A DNA stretch of 64,000 nucleotides. Source: Eubacterium sp. (GTDB lineage: Bacteria > Bacillota > Clostridia > Lachnospirales > Lachnospiraceae). The first letter of the stretch is position 1; every line of letters starts with the position of its first letter. The position numbers were made by a program, and so were the translations under genes. Positions 62,305 through 64,000 of this stretch are shown piece after piece. The notes beneath the pieces were generated by a model, which worked only from the letters and a program-made list of their open reading frames with translations, made no database searches and had not been told where the DNA came from. The stretch lies in NCBI GenBank assembly GCA_017477505.1, contig JAFUVQ010000005.1:1-64000 (forward strand). The letters are read 5' to 3'.

Positions 62305-63021
62305 ATGAGTTTGTCTATGAATATCATCGTATCGGCTGTTATAGGACTTGTTCTTTATGCGGTGGGATATCTGTTACTGCGAAAGACAGAGCAGGTAACA
62401 ATCAGGGATAAGGATTATGAGGGTGAGCTTACTGAGATTAAGTTCAGTGTGCCGAGACTTATAATATTTGCTGTCGTAGGTGCTGTACTGACCGGGCTTG
62501 CAGGTTTTGCTTATACAATAAACCTGAAGTTTGCACTGGTTACAGTATTATTCTTTATGCTTGCACTTGCGGCTTTTGTGGATGCAAGAACCATGGTCAT
62601 TCCATTTTATATAAATGTAGTGATCTTTATCCTTGGTATTGCTTCCATCTGGGTATTTCCCGAGATTCCGATCCATCATCACCTTCTGGGCGCAGCAGTA
62701 GTGAGTCTTCCTATGATAATTATTAATCTTATCTGTCAGAAGCTTTTGGGACGAGACGGCTTTGGCGGCGGAGATATAAAACTTATGCTTGCTGCAGGTT
62801 TATTCCTGGGAACAAAAGGTATCTTCGCGGCTTTCTTTATGGGAGCCATAATCGGCGCGGTAGCCGGTATTTTTTCAATGGCAGTACTTGCGAAAAAAGG
62901 TAAGGACCCAATACCTTTCGGTCCGTCGCTCTGCATTGGATTAGTCCTTGCCCAGCTTTTCGGAACTCAGCTCATCGACTGGTATATTGAAGTGATACGT
63001 ATGGCTATGAATCCTATGTGA
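62305..63021 (+). CDS. A24-family prepilin peptidase
   Basis: This is 238 residues with about seven membrane helices and the two catalytic aspartates in FVDARTM and GGGDIKL (the GxGD motif). The N-terminal CXXC methylation domain of TcpJ/PilD-type enzymes is missing, as in short TadV/CpaA-type peptidases. It should process Flp or TadE prepilins, fitting the TAD genes at the window start, though 54 kb apart. GAAGGAG precedes the ATG. Confidence 0.85.
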   Translation: MSLSMNIIVSAVIGLVLYAVGYLLLRKTEQVTIRDKDYEGELTEIKFSVPRLIIFAVVGAVLTGLAGFAYTINLKFALVTVLFFMLALAAFVDARTMVIPFYINVVIFILGIASIWVFPEIPIHHHLLGAAVVSLPMIIINLICQKLLGRDGFGGGDIKLMLAAGLFLGTKGIFAAFFMGAIIGAVAGIFSMAVLAKKGKDPIPFGPSLCIGLVLAQLFGTQLIDWYIEVIRMAMNPM

Positions 63022-63057
63022 TTAGGAATGATTTGTGACAGATTACAGGATGAGATC

Positions 63058-63768
63058 ATGAAGAAAATACTCCTTGTTGAAGATGATGCAGCACTTGCTA
63101 TGGGAACTGAATATGCACTTAAAGCAGAGGGATATACAGTACTTCATGCTGAGAATCTTGCGGCGGCCAGAAGTCTGCTTTGGGGTAATGGAGGTAAAAT
63201 AGTTGACATAATCCTGCTCGATGTTATGCTACCTGACGGAAATGGCTTTGATTTTATAAAGGAATTACGCGAAAAAGACAGGATTACTCCTGTTATATTC
63301 CTTACTGCAGTTGGTGATGAGGTTAACATAATTCAAGGTCTGGACAGTGGGGCGGATGATTATGTGACTAAACCGTACAGGGTGAGGGAGCTGCTTTCAA
63401 GAATCGCAGCGGTGTTGAGAAGACAGGATATAATGAAAGCCGGATTATCTGAAAATGGATCGGACAAGGGTATAATCATCTTCGGCTCTCACAAGATAGA
63501 TATTAATGCCTTCAGATTATATAAAGGTGATTCAATAGTAGAATGTACCGTTGCCGAGTTTAGATTATTGAAAGAACTTGTGGAACATCCCGGACAGGTC
63601 ATAACAAGAAGCATACTGATGAGCAGTCTTTACGAGACCGGTGATAACTTCATAGATGATAATACACTTTCAGTATATATGAAAAGGCTCAGGGATAAAC
63701 TGGGTGAGGATGCGGAACTTATAGAGACAGTACGTGGCGTAGGGTATAGATATATCCATAAACAGTAG
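63058..63768 (+). CDS. OmpR/PhoB-type response regulator
   Basis: This is 236 residues from ATG 63058 (GGATGAG upstream; an ATG at 63028 is rejected). The receiver domain has D9-D10, phosphoacceptor D55 (ILLDVMLPDG), and the TKPYR lysine. The winged-helix output domain (about 130-236) has VAEFRLLKELVEHPG and VRGVGYRY. It binds DNA when phosphorylated by the sensor kinase encoded next. It follows the prepilin peptidase gene within 40 bp. Confidence 0.94.
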   Translation: MKKILLVEDDAALAMGTEYALKAEGYTVLHAENLAAARSLLWGNGGKIVDIILLDVMLPDGNGFDFIKELREKDRITPVIFLTAVGDEVNIIQGLDSGADDYVTKPYRVRELLSRIAAVLRRQDIMKAGLSENGSDKGIIIFGSHKIDINAFRLYKGDSIVECTVAEFRLLKELVEHPGQVITRSILMSSLYETGDNFIDDNTLSVYMKRLRDKLGEDAELIETVRGVGYRYIHKQ

Positions 63769-63783
63769 AAATATTATAGGATT

Positions 63784-64000
63784 ATGGAGAAGAAGGATTT
63801 TCTTATAAAATTCATATTGTTAAGTATAGTAGTTATAGCAGCATGCACAGCTGTCGGGGCACTCATATCCGGCGGGACGGCGGCTGCTATAGTCGTTGTG
63901 TGTGGAATGATCATATCTTTCTCTGGGGGATTTTTCGCCTATAGAAGGATAGATAAGGCATATGATGAGATAGAGAAGATTTCTCATATCATGGAAGATG
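63784..64000 (+). CDS. sensor histidine kinase, N-terminal part
   Basis: The frame runs off the window: 72 residues are visible. Two membrane helices (about 7-28 and 32-50) with a very short external loop are followed by a charged linker (YRRIDKAYDEIEKISHIMED), the start of a HAMP-like or dimerisation helix. The very short external part suggests an intramembrane-sensing kinase. It lies 15 bp after the response regulator, so they form a pair. Incomplete, so no catalytic domain is seen. Confidence 0.8.
   Translation, partial: MEKKDFLIKFILLSIVVIAACTAVGALISGGTAAAIVVVCGMIISFSGGFFAYRRIDKAYDEIEKISHIMED

Noticed and set aside
1..64000. tRNA genes, rRNA, CRISPR arrays, insertion sequences, prophage
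   Set aside because: No cloverleaf with a CCA-type end, no regularly spaced identical repeats with unique spacers, and no transposase, integrase or phage proteins were recognised anywhere.

Overview
This window looks like the chromosome of a low-to-mid GC Gram-positive anaerobe of the Clostridia, most likely a Lachnospiraceae member (Butyrivibrio/Roseburia-like). The basis is the zinc-type S14, the frequent GTG starts with strong AGGAGG sites, the gene order rplQ-ecfA-ecfT-truA-rplM-rpsI, the DUF5702/TadE/FHA/DUF5688 set, and plant-sugar catabolism. No genome is named, because the assignment rests on gene content read by eye.

Layout. (1) 1-8640: the 3' end of a TAD (Flp pilus) locus. It holds a degraded Flp1-like pilin remnant, a DUF5702 protein, two TadE-like pseudopilins, an FHA-domain membrane protein carrying an octapeptide repeat tract, a DUF5688-like protein, and a large TIR-transmembrane-beta-propeller protein, closed by a bidirectional terminator. 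(2) 8723-11417: a DHH phosphoesterase (minus strand) and an rRNA-methyltransferase-like protein. (3) 11435-27109: the S10-spc-alpha ribosomal superoperon, rpsJ to rplQ, including secY, adk, infA, rpmJ and rpoA. map is absent from its usual place after adk. (4) 27337-37231: a roughly 10 kb accessory block between rplQ and ecfA. It encodes an acyl-activating enzyme, a condensation-fold acyltransferase, an FtsX-type permease, a GAF-ABC ATPase fusion, a small helical protein, a UbiB/ABC1-type kinase, and a MESH1-like HD hydrolase fused to an APH-type kinase. (5) 37388-40427: ecfA fusion, ecfT, truA. (6) 40449-46014: a second accessory block with a STAS-APH kinase fusion followed by MoxR, DUF58 and transglutaminase proteins. 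(7) 46212-47060: rplM-rpsI. (8) 47366-62145: a rhamnoside uptake and catabolism locus. It has an orphan binding protein, an AraC regulator, a CUT2 ABC importer, a GH3 enzyme, a GH78-like/beta-phosphoglucomutase fusion, and rhaB, rhaA, rhaD. (9) 62305-64000: an A24 prepilin peptidase, an OmpR-type response regulator and the start of a sensor kinase.

How the genes work together. Blocks 4 and 6 interrupt an otherwise conserved translation superoperon. Each block carries one member of the same APH-type kinase family fused to a different signalling domain (HD hydrolase, STAS), on either side of ecfA-ecfT-truA. Block 4 is my main candidate for an undescribed system: membrane-lipid or acyl-product chemistry plus export, governed by a GAF sensor and two kinase-like proteins. 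In block 8, the binding-protein gene and the importer/catabolic operon have promoters of matching geometry, with TGT(C/G)AAT direct repeats 21 bp apart next to the -35, as expected for the intervening AraC protein. The enzymes lack signal peptides. They suggest import of intact rhamnosyl glucosides, release of rhamnose, phosphorolysis or hydrolysis of the glucoside, and use of beta-glucose-1-phosphate by the fused mutase.
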